Shown: piece after piece, positions 1 through 6,047 of the stretch
Layout: each line of letters opens with the position of its first letter
How positions within the stretch are numbered: the first letter of the stretch is position 1
Assembly (NCBI GenBank): GCA_902485915.1
Contig: CABTMH010000190.1
Coordinates: forward strand, 1 to 8,254
Reading direction: 5' to 3'
From: an uncultured Oribacterium sp.
GTDB lineage: Bacteria > Bacillota > Clostridia > Lachnospirales > Lachnospiraceae
DNA length: 8,254 nucleotides
Program-made: the position numbers and the translations under genes
Notes under the pieces: model-generated
Told to the model about the DNA's origin: nothing
What the model saw: the letters and a program-made list of their open reading frames with translations, nothing else
Databases searched by the model: none

Positions 1-33
1 CTCCTCCTCCTCCTCCTCCTCCTCCTCCTCCTT
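1..33 (+). repeat. In-frame CTC trinucleotide repeat encoding poly-leucine
   Basis: Ten perfect CTC units are followed by CTT, in frame with the kinase, giving eleven consecutive leucines. The tract opens the window, so the real copy number may be larger. Because the unit is three bases, slippage would add or remove single leucines from the membrane helix without shifting the frame. Confidence 0.9.
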
Positions 34-2499
34 GGGTGTATGGCGGGTGGAAGCGTCCGCTACTATCGCTTCGTGTCGGAGACGGTGTATGAGGAGAGTG
101 TGTCACACCTCGACGAGCTCTATCATCAGACGAACCAGGCACTGAACACACTCGTCGATCAGAACATGACCTATCTTCATATGTGGTCGGTCTATCTTCG
201 GATGGCGTCGGATGAGGAAAAGGTCCGAACCTATCTCGCAAGGGCGAAGGAGGAGGCTGGCTTCAGCAGCTTCTACTTCCTCACTTCGGACGGAAGCTAC
301 ATGACCCTCGGTGGTACGCAGGGCTATCTCGGACTGCAGGGCGATCCGGGGCCGGAGATTGAGGCCGGAAACGACTTCATCATGAACGCTGCCCTGCCGG
401 GCAGAGAGGAGATGCTCGTATTTGCGAGTCCACAGGCCCACGGTACGTATCAGGGTTTCGATTACGATGCCATCGCCATCGTCTATGATGACTCGGACAT
501 CGAGAAGGCGCTCGATACAGATGCCTTCGGCGGGCAGGCTTCGAGATATGTCGTGCACTCGAACGGCACGGTCGTGATTCGGCATTCCGTGCATGCGCCG
601 GAAACCGTGTATAACATGTTCGCGATTCTCAGGACGTATTCAGATCTGTCGACGCGCGAGCTCGATGCACTGACACAGGATATAGAGAATGGTCGTAACG
701 GTGCGCTGCGCGTCACGATGAACGGAAAACCGTATTACATGGTTTATCAGTCGACCGGGATCCAGGACTGGATGCTGATCGGTATCGTACCGGTCGAGGT
801 GGTGAACGCCAGCATGGAGCGGATACAGTACAGTACGATCTGGCTGGTGGGCGGACTGCTCCTGCTGGTGATGATCATGCTGATCACGCTGATTCTTCGG
901 GCGAACCGGACGAAGCTGCAGCGGAAGGATACCGAAATCCAGTATAAGGATGAGCTGTTCTCGAAGATTTCCCGGAACATCGATGATGTCTTCCTGATGA
1001 TGGATGTTGCGGAAGCAAAGGCGGATTATGTCAGCCCGAACATCGGACGTCTGCTGGGACTTTCCGTCGAAGAGGTTCAGAAGGATGTGCATGTGCTGGA
1101 TCGACTCCATCCAGAGGATATGCTGAACCAGAAGGTCGAGCGTCTCTCGGGACTTCAGCGGGATGAGCAGCGCGAGTGGGACTTCGAGTACATACACCAG
1201 AAGACGAAGGAGCGGCGTTGGTTCCATGTCATCGCTATGGGAAGCGAAATCGAGGGCAGAGAGAAGTACATCTTCGTGATGTCCGACCGTACCGAGGATA
1301 AGCAGGCGAACGAGGCACTGTCAGCGGCGGTCCATGCGGCCGAGACCGCGAATCGGGCGAAGAGTACCTTCCTGTCGAACATGTCGCATGACATCCGGAC
1401 GCCGATGAATGCCATCATCGGATTCACGACCCTCGCGGTCAGCAACATTGACCAGAAGGAGAAGGTGCGGGATTATCTTGCGAAGATTCTCGCCTCCAGT
1501 AACCATCTGCTGTCGCTCATCAACGACGTGCTCGACATGAGCCGCATCGAGAGTGGACGTATCCACCTCGAGGAGAGCGAGACGAATCTCTCGGAGGTGC
1601 TGCATGATCTGAAGACGATCATCAGCGGGCAGATCCACGCGAAGCAGCTCGAGCTCTATATAGATGCGATGGATGTGACGGACGAGGATGTCTACTGCGA
1701 CCGGACGCGTCTCAACCAGGTGCTGCTGAATTTGCTGTCGAACGCCATCAAGTTTACACCGGCAGGGGGTACGGTGTCGGTTCGTCTCCGTCAGCTGCCA
1801 GGTACACATGTGGAGACGGCGAACTACGAGATCCGCGTGAAGGATACCGGCATCGGCATGAGTCCGGAGTTCGCGGCGAAGATCTTCGAACCGTTCGAGC
1901 GTGAGCGTACATCGACGGTGTCGAAGATCCAGGGTACCGGACTCGGCATGGCCATCACGAAGAACATCGTCGAGATGATGGGCGGTAGCATCGAGGTGAA
2001 GACGGAGAAGGAAAAGGGGACGGAGTTTATCCTCGTTCTTCCGATGCGCATCGGGGCAGCGCAGCCGCAGCAGCCGGAGAAGGATGAACTCCTCCCGGTG
2101 GCGAACGAGGACCTCCGTGGGAAGCACATCCTCCTCGTCGAGGATAACGAGCTGAACCGTGAGATCGCGGTGGAGATCCTCCATGCGTACGGCTTCGTGG
2201 TGGATACCGCGGAAAACGGTGCGATCGGCGTCGAGAAGATCGCGACCGCCACGCCGTCGACCTATGACCTCGTCCTCATGGATGTGCAGATGCCGGTGAT
2301 GAACGGCTACGAGGCGACCCGCCAGATCCGCGCCCTCGGTGATTCGAACCGCGCGAACATCCTGATCCTCGCGATGACCGCAAACGCCTTCGACGAGGAC
2401 CGTCGCGCCGCTCTCGCCGCCGGCATGAACGGCTTCCTCTCGAAACCGATCATCATCGAAGATCTCGTGCATACACTGCAGAAGATGCTTCACAGATAA
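1..2499 (+). CDS. Membrane-bound hybrid sensor histidine kinase (dCache-like sensor, PAS, HisKA, HATPase, REC), 5'-partial
   Basis: Senses an extracellular signal and passes it on by phosphorelay. The frame is open to base 1; the first visible ATG is at 40, but the codons before it (ten CTC, then CTT GGG TGT) read as eleven leucines, glycine and cysteine. I take this as the first transmembrane helix, so the true start lies upstream. Counting from the ATG at 40: extracellular region about 10-265, resembling a double-Cache sensor; second transmembrane helix about 267-287; PAS domain about 305-425; HisKA with phospho-acceptor His450 in SHDIRTP; HATPase with N-box about 560-571, DTGIGM at 602-607 and GTGLGM at 632-637; C-terminal receiver about 696-815 with acidic pair E701/D702, phospho-acceptor Asp748 and Lys802. 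All catalytic residues are present. No HPt domain follows and no regulator gene is in view, so the phosphate's next acceptor is unknown. It converges on the ECF locus and ends at a shared hairpin. The signal is not identifiable. Confidence 0.93.
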   Translation, partial: LLLLLLLLLLLGCMAGGSVRYYRFVSETVYEESVSHLDELYHQTNQALNTLVDQNMTYLHMWSVYLRMASDEEKVRTYLARAKEEAGFSSFYFLTSDGSYMTLGGTQGYLGLQGDPGPEIEAGNDFIMNAALPGREEMLVFASPQAHGTYQGFDYDAIAIVYDDSDIEKALDTDAFGGQASRYVVHSNGTVVIRHSVHAPETVYNMFAILRTYSDLSTRELDALTQDIENGRNGALRVTMNGKPYYMVYQSTGIQDWMLIGIVPVEVVNASMERIQYSTIWLVGGLLLLVMIMLITLILRANRTKLQRKDTEIQYKDELFSKISRNIDDVFLMMDVAEAKADYVSPNIGRLLGLSVEEVQKDVHVLDRLHPEDMLNQKVERLSGLQRDEQREWDFEYIHQKTKERRWFHVIAMGSEIEGREKYIFVMSDRTEDKQANEALSAAVHAAETANRAKSTFLSNMSHDIRTPMNAIIGFTTLAVSNIDQKEKVRDYLAKILASSNHLLSLINDVLDMSRIESGRIHLEESETNLSEVLHDLKTIISGQIHAKQLELYIDAMDVTDEDVYCDRTRLNQVLLNLLSNAIKFTPAGGTVSVRLRQLPGTHVETANYEIRVKDTGIGMSPEFAAKIFEPFERERTSTVSKIQGTGLGMAITKNIVEMMGGSIEVKTEKEKGTEFILVLPMRIGAAQPQQPEKDELLPVANEDLRGKHILLVEDNELNREIAVEILHAYGFVVDTAENGAIGVEKIATATPSTYDLVLMDVQMPVMNGYEATRQIRALGDSNRANILILAMTANAFDEDRRAALAAGMNGFLSKPIIIEDLVHTLQKMLHR

Positions 2500-2508
2500 A
2501 GACAGGAC

Positions 2509-2557
2509 GACAGAAGCCCAGGCGCATGTGCACCTGGGCTTCTGTCACCATATTTTT
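2509..2557 (+). terminator. Intrinsic terminator after the sensor kinase, between convergent genes
   Basis: A perfect 14-bp stem (arms 2509-2522 and 2533-2546) encloses a 10-nt loop that can itself form a short GC pair. On the plus strand the stem is followed, after six bases, by TTTTT at 2553-2557 and more T/A-rich sequence. It starts 10 bp after the kinase stop and lies 40 bp beyond the end of the minus-strand ATPase gene. On the minus strand only a poor T-run follows the stem, so termination of the ECF transcript here is plausible but weaker. Confidence 0.85.
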
Positions 2558-2586
2558 AATTTAAAGCGCTTACCATGCCTATATGC

Positions 2587-4314
2587 CTACATCGCTTCCA
2601 GTTCTTCGAGCAGCTCGTAGAGCGGCGGGGCAGCGAGGGCGGCCTTTTCGAGGACAGTGTGATTCCGGAAGACCTCGGCTGGTGTGTCGTCGGCGAGGAT
2701 CTCGCCGTGCGCCATCGCGATGACGCGGTCGAAGGAGTGCGCGACGAAGTCCATGTCGTGGAGGATCGCGATGACGAGCTTGCCCTCGGCGGCCTTCGCC
2801 TGGATGATCTCGCGGATCTTCTCGCGGCCGTTCCAGCTCTGGGCGATGGTCGGCTCATCGAGGATGATGACGTCCGTGTTCATCGCGAGCACCGAAGCGA
2901 TGGCGACCATCTTCCGGTCCGAAAGCTCGAGATCATACGGGTTCTCGCCGGCCTTCTCATCGAGGCCGACCATGCGCAGTGCTTCGTGGGCACTGGCCTC
3001 CGCCTCCTGCGGGGACATGCCGATGTTCAGCGGCCCGAACATGACCTCCTCGAGCACCTTATACTTGAAGATCTGGTCGTCCGGATTCTGGAAGACATAG
3101 CCCACGCGGGACGCGAGCTCCGCGACGGTCTTCGTCTCGAGGTTCTCGCCCTGGTAGCGGATCTCGCCGCTGTCCGGCTTCAGCAGACCCTTCAGCACAC
3201 GCACGAGGGTCGTCTTACCGGCACCGTTCTGCCCGATGATCGCCGTCGGCCGGTGGTCGAGTGCGAGGTTCAGCCCATGCAGCACCTCCCGGCCCTTCAC
3301 ATAGGAGAAACGCAGATCCTTCACCTGGAAGGTCGCGCTCGCCGCGCCGGCATCTTCTAAAGCGTGATCGCTGCTCGTCGAAGCAGAAGCTTCGGCAGCA
3401 CCTGCCGCCACACCAGCGTCTGTCGTCAGCCCGGCGGTCATCGTCCGGAGTGACGCGATGAGCGTCGCACGGTCCACGCCGGACGCGTTCACGCGTTCCA
3501 GCGTTTCCGCATGCGTCACCGGGAGGGTGCCATCCTCGAAGACGAGTGCATTGGCCCGGGCGAAGCGGGTATAGGCCGGTGGATTCACGCCGAGATCATA
3601 GAGATCCTCGCGGGAGAAGATCTTCCGAGGCGTGTCGTAGTCGACGACATGGCCCTGGTGCATGAGGAGCACGCGGTCACAGTAGCCGGCGAGCTTCTCG
3701 ATCTTCTGCTCGATCATGATGATCGTGATCCCCATCTTCGTGAGCTCGTCCACGGTATGAAAGACCTCCTCGGAGCCCTCCGGATCGAGCTGGGAGGTCG
3801 GCTCATCGAGGATGAGGACGTCCGGCTTCATCGCAAGCACGGAGCAGATGGCCACACGCTGGAGCTGACCGCCGGACAGGTCGAACGGGTTCCGGTCGCG
3901 ATACTCCCAGATGCCGAAGCAGCGGAGCACGGACTCGACGCGGCTGCGGATCTCCTCCGGCGGGAAGCCGAGATTCTGGAGACCGTAGCCGACCTCGTCG
4001 TAGACCGTGTCCTTCGCGCCGCTCAGCTGATTGAACGGATTCTGGAAGACGAGGCCGACGTGGCGGCAGAGCTCGGATACCGGTGTGTTGCGCGCATCCA
4101 TGCCACAGACCGTGACGGAGCCGCCGTACGCGCCCTTGTAAAACTGAGGGATGAGACCGAGCAGCGCCTGGCTGAGCGAGCTCTTGCCCGCGCCGTTCTC
4201 ACCGGCGATGCCGATGAACTCACCCTTTTCGACCGTGAAGCTGACGCCGTCGAGCGCAAGCTCCGTCGTTCCCGGATAACGATATTTAAGATCCTTCACT
4301 TCGATGAGAGACAT
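2587..4314 (-). CDS. ECF transporter energizing ATPase, fused double ATP-binding cassette protein (EcfA-EcfA'-like)
   Basis: Cytoplasmic ATPase that powers uptake of a small substrate through the neighbouring S and T components. Two ABC domains are fused in 575 residues. The first (about 1-235) has Walker A GENGAGKSS at 38-46, Q-loop Gln91, signature LSGGQ at 146-150 and Walker B with Glu171, but Gln203 stands where the H-loop histidine is expected. The second (about 328-560) has Walker A GQNGAGKTT at 361-369, Q-loop Gln409, Glu487 and H-loop His519, but a degenerate signature (LELSDRK at 462-468) and an altered D-loop (IAQSW). An Ala/Ser-rich linker covers about 295-328. An ATG 12 bases upstream (4326) overlaps the T stop as TAATG; I prefer 4314 because GGAGG at 4320-4324 sits five bases before it and MSLIEVKDL matches the usual start of the fold. 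Only 11 bp separate it from the T gene, which implies one transcript and coupled translation. Confidence 0.94.
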   Translation of the reverse strand: MSLIEVKDLKYRYPGTTELALDGVSFTVEKGEFIGIAGENGAGKSSLSQALLGLIPQFYKGAYGGSVTVCGMDARNTPVSELCRHVGLVFQNPFNQLSGAKDTVYDEVGYGLQNLGFPPEEIRSRVESVLRCFGIWEYRDRNPFDLSGGQLQRVAICSVLAMKPDVLILDEPTSQLDPEGSEEVFHTVDELTKMGITIIMIEQKIEKLAGYCDRVLLMHQGHVVDYDTPRKIFSREDLYDLGVNPPAYTRFARANALVFEDGTLPVTHAETLERVNASGVDRATLIASLRTMTAGLTTDAGVAAGAAEASASTSSDHALEDAGAASATFQVKDLRFSYVKGREVLHGLNLALDHRPTAIIGQNGAGKTTLVRVLKGLLKPDSGEIRYQGENLETKTVAELASRVGYVFQNPDDQIFKYKVLEEVMFGPLNIGMSPQEAEASAHEALRMVGLDEKAGENPYDLELSDRKMVAIASVLAMNTDVIILDEPTIAQSWNGREKIREIIQAKAAEGKLVIAILHDMDFVAHSFDRVIAMAHGEILADDTPAEVFRNHTVLEKAALAAPPLYELLEELEAM

Positions 4315-4319
4315 GATTT

Positions 4320-4324
4320 CCTCC
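4320..4324 (-). promoter_or_regulatory. Shine-Dalgarno GGAGG that decides the ATPase start
   Basis: On the minus strand GGAGG lies between the T-component stop and the ATG at 4314, five bases from that ATG. It overlaps the alternative ATG at 4326, which has no comparable site of its own at proper spacing. This favours the 575-residue form. Confidence 0.7.
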
Positions 4325-4325
4325 A

Positions 4326-5099
4326 TTACAGTACGTGGGTGACGCGCAGCACGATGGTCACCACCACGGCGAGGATGCTGAGCGCCTTCAGTGCGTGGTC
4401 CGCCTTCGAGTACGGGTGGCTGTAGAGATAGGTCTTCTTCGCAGAGCCGCCGAAGCCACGCACCTCGAGGGCGATGGCACGCTCACGGGTCGAGGTCAGT
4501 GCGGACATGACGACCGGGGAGATGAGCGGCAGAAACGCCTTCGCACGGGTGAGAAGACGGCCCTCGGTCTCCATGCCACGGCTTCGCTGCGCGTCGGAGA
4601 TCGTATTCATCGTGCCGGTCATCTGCGGGATGATCTGGAACACGGAATTGATGATGTAGCCGAACTTCGGACTGAAGCCCTTCTTCTCGAGCTCCTCGAC
4701 CAGCTCCGACGGACTCGTGGTCAGCACGAGGATCGCGAAGCTGAGCAGCATGTTCAGGATATTGAGGCCGATGTGCGCAGCGTAGAGAAGTCCTTCCTTA
4801 TAGAAGTGGACCGGTCCCAGGGAGAAGAGGACGGTCAGGTTCTTCTGGTTGAAGATGCCCTGGATGATCACGACGGTTAGGATGATCGTGAAGGAGAAGG
4901 CCAGCAGCGGGAAGGCCTTATGCACGAGCCCCGCACTCTTCAGAAGCAGGATGCTGAGCAGGATCACGCCGAGAAAGACCGTGAGATGCCCGGAAATCAG
5001 CGGCACCGCGATCGCCGCGACGAGATAGAAGATCTTCGAGAACGGATGAAGCTTCGTCAGCCAGGAGCCGTTGTTCGTATAAAGAGAGATGGATTTCAT
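4326..5099 (-). CDS. ECF transporter transmembrane T component (EcfT-like, CbiQ family)
   Basis: Membrane scaffold that links the substrate-binding S component to the ATPases. The 257-residue product has hydrophobic segments at about 22-54, 62-82, 103-127, 146-160 and 236-253. Two hallmark coupling motifs of the family are visible: AQRSRG at 170-175 and LEVRGFG at 211-217, whose Arg-Gly pairs contact the ATPase grooves in characterised ECF complexes. The N-terminal LHPFSK resembles the DPRTK-like motif common at this position. The frame continues upstream to 5300, but that extension reads through the intergenic terminator and is not protein-like. The ATG at 5099 has AGGTGA five bases before it, so it is chosen. 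Its stop is 11 bp before the ATPase start; it lies 243 bp after the S gene. Assignment is firm; substrate specificity does not reside here. Confidence 0.9.
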   Translation of the reverse strand: MKSISLYTNNGSWLTKLHPFSKIFYLVAAIAVPLISGHLTVFLGVILLSILLLKSAGLVHKAFPLLAFSFTIILTVVIIQGIFNQKNLTVLFSLGPVHFYKEGLLYAAHIGLNILNMLLSFAILVLTTSPSELVEELEKKGFSPKFGYIINSVFQIIPQMTGTMNTISDAQRSRGMETEGRLLTRAKAFLPLISPVVMSALTSTRERAIALEVRGFGGSAKKTYLYSHPYSKADHALKALSILAVVVTIVLRVTHVL

Positions 5100-5190
5100 G
5101 ATGTTCACCTTATCGATGCTGCTGCGGTGGCCTTTCGGCCCCGGACGGGCGGGCATCCCGATGGATGCATTGGCCGAAGCAGACAGGATC
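5100..5190 (-). promoter_or_regulatory. Structured leader of the T component
   Basis: This GC-rich stretch upstream of the T start holds nested inverted repeats on the transcribed strand. A 7-bp pair (5134-5140 with 5172-5178) encloses a small hairpin (5154-5158 with 5163-5167, four-base loop). The inner part of the first arm can instead form a local GGCC-GAAA-GGCC tetraloop hairpin at 5129-5140. I recognise no known riboswitch class. Mutually exclusive pairing is possible but is inferred by eye only. Confidence 0.35.
5105..5110 (-). promoter_or_regulatory. Ribosome binding site of the T component
   Basis: AGGTGA on the minus strand lies five bases upstream of the ATG at 5099. It supports this start over upstream in-frame starts, which would place the terminator hairpin inside the coding sequence. 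Confidence 0.65.
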
Positions 5191-5228
5191 TTTAAAAGAA
5201 AGGCGGTCACCCAGATTCGATGACCGCC
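5191..5228 (-). terminator. Intrinsic terminator between S and T components
   Basis: On the minus strand a perfect 8-bp GC-rich stem (arms 5221-5228 and 5202-5209) with an 11-nt loop is followed directly by TTTCTTTT. This is a classic terminator geometry. It should end most transcripts from the S gene, or act as an attenuator for transcripts heading into T and the ATPase. Confidence 0.82.
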
Positions 5229-5250
5229 CGTGTTTCGATGTTCGATTGTA

Positions 5251-5279
5251 ATTGTAGCAGATGTTCGCGCATCCGTCGA
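5251..5279 (-). promoter_or_regulatory. Candidate extended -10 promoter for the T-ATPase genes
   Basis: On the minus strand TGCTACAAT (5259 to 5251) fits an extended -10 element. TCGACG, 17 bp upstream (5279 to 5274), is a partial match to TTGACA. The transcript would start near 5244 and meet the terminator hairpin almost at once, so this promoter would need readthrough to reach T. It resembles the extended -10 elements between S and the hydrolase. Confidence 0.4.
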
Positions 5280-5312
5280 GATACAAGACGCGACGGGCAT
5301 GCTGTTTTCAGA

Positions 5313-5341
5313 AACCGGCTGCCCTCCGGCTACTGCCGGTT
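5313..5341 (-). repeat. Inverted repeat just after the S-component stop
   Basis: A perfect 7-bp inverted repeat (5313-5319 with 5335-5341) with a 15-base loop begins immediately after the S stop codon. It can form a hairpin at the mRNA 3' end. No good T-run follows, so it may protect the 3' end of the S transcript or be a weak terminator. Confidence 0.45.
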
Positions 5342-5342
5342 A

Positions 5343-5945
5343 TCAGTCGAGCGACTGGATATCGCTGCCGGCATCATAAAGCGCCGTGAGCTTCTTCGGC
5401 AGACCCTTGATGATGAAATAGACGATGGCGAGGGTGATGATCTTATCCGGTACATCGACCACGATCTCGTCGAGGAGAGAACCGAGGAACACCGGCATCT
5501 TCGCTGCCTGTGTCGCTGCGAAGACAGCATCGCCCCAGACATTACCCGTGGTACCGCCCCAGAAGATGATGTTCAGCGGTGTGGAAACCAGAACCGCTGC
5601 GAAACCGCCGGCACATGCGGTGAGCATCGCCTTCGGAAGCGTCTTCATGTAGCCGAGACGTGCCATCACGCCGACCGCGATACCGATGAAGAAGGACGTC
5701 AGCGCATACACGAGTGTGATGTTGTCGCCGGTGGTGAAGCCATAGATCAGGTTGTTGGCTGCGCCACAGATACCGCCGATGACCGGACCGCCCAGGATCG
5801 CACCGATGCAGGTACCGATGCAGTCGAGCCAGAGTGGCAGCTTCAGTACCGCTGCGAACAGCTTACCGAGGTAGTTGATACCGATACAGGCCGGAATCAG
5901 AACGATGACAGGTGTGGTGAAGTTTGTTTTAAAAAGCTTTCCCAT
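5343..5945 (-). CDS. ECF transporter S component, substrate unknown
   Basis: Small integral membrane protein expected to bind the transported substrate and confer specificity. The 200-residue product is the usual size for S components and has about five or six hydrophobic segments: 11-34, 40-62, 78-96, 105-127, and amphipathic to hydrophobic stretches around 140-180. A Gly/Ala-rich block near 48-63, leading into NNLIYGF at 64-70, and the following short loop look like other S components of the riboflavin-transporter-like superfamily. Alanine- and glycine-rich helices suit packing against the T component. The start at 5945 is preceded by GGGGAG four bases upstream. It is the first gene of the minus-strand ECF locus and is divergent from a cysteine hydrolase. 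S-component sequences diverge too much for me to name a ligand; a vitamin, a precursor or a nitrogen heterocycle are candidates. Confidence 0.84.
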   Translation of the reverse strand: MGKLFKTNFTTPVIVLIPACIGINYLGKLFAAVLKLPLWLDCIGTCIGAILGGPVIGGICGAANNLIYGFTTGDNITLVYALTSFFIGIAVGVMARLGYMKTLPKAMLTACAGGFAAVLVSTPLNIIFWGGTTGNVWGDAVFAATQAAKMPVFLGSLLDEIVVDVPDKIITLAIVYFIIKGLPKKLTALYDAGSDIQSLD

Positions 5946-5992
5946 GATTCTCCCCTTTACATACAGGTCTATAGCTCAACGCAAAAATATGC

Positions 5993-5998
5993 TATAGT
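5993..5998 (+). promoter_or_regulatory. Extended -10 promoter candidate for the hydrolase
   Basis: TATAGT at 5993-5998 is preceded by TG at the extended -10 position (TGCTATAGT, 5990-5998). There is no good -35 hexamer 17 bp upstream, as expected for this class. The transcript would start near 6005, giving a leader of about 43 nt. Confidence 0.5.
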
Positions 5999-6006
5999 TA
6001 CAAAAT

Positions 6007-6015
6007 ATTATAGCA
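6007..6015 (-). promoter_or_regulatory. Extended -10 promoter candidate for the S component
   Basis: On the minus strand TGCTATAAT is a perfect extended -10 with a consensus TATAAT hexamer. The -35 region is weak (TATCTT at 17-bp spacing). The transcript would start near 6000, giving a leader of about 55 nt. The element interleaves with the plus-strand promoter. Confidence 0.55.
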
Positions 6016-6036
6016 CTGAAGTCGATGATAAGATAG

Positions 6037-6041
6037 AGGAG
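6037..6041 (+). promoter_or_regulatory. Shine-Dalgarno AGGAG that decides the hydrolase start
   Basis: AGGAG lies six bases before the ATG at 6048. The reading frame is open far upstream to 5220, but that part is antisense to the S gene and the intergenic promoters, so this site fixes the start. Confidence 0.8.
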
Positions 6042-6047
6042 AAAGAT

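Noticed and set aside
1321..2493. Long minus-strand open frame (390 codons) antisense to the kinase
   Set aside because: It is fully antisense to the highly conserved HisKA, HATPase and receiver coding region, is rich in His, Arg and Asp as expected for a GC-rich shadow frame, and shows no domain.
2575..4425. Plus-strand open frames at 2575-3360 and 3511-4425
   Set aside because: Both are antisense to the double ATPase, with composition typical of shadow frames and no recognisable motif.
5100..5300. A 67-codon N-terminal extension of the T component
   Set aside because: It would translate through the intrinsic terminator and lacks a ribosome binding site. The ATG at 5099 has AGGTGA and the expected family start.
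5220..6047. A 276-codon upstream extension of the hydrolase frame
   Set aside because: It is antisense to the S component and runs through the divergent promoters. The hydrolase fold starts at the ATG at 6048, which has a good Shine-Dalgarno.
5946..6047. Riboswitch upstream of the ECF S component
   Set aside because: The predicted leader is only about 55 nt and AT-rich, with no aptamer-like conserved cores. It is too short for the known vitamin riboswitches.
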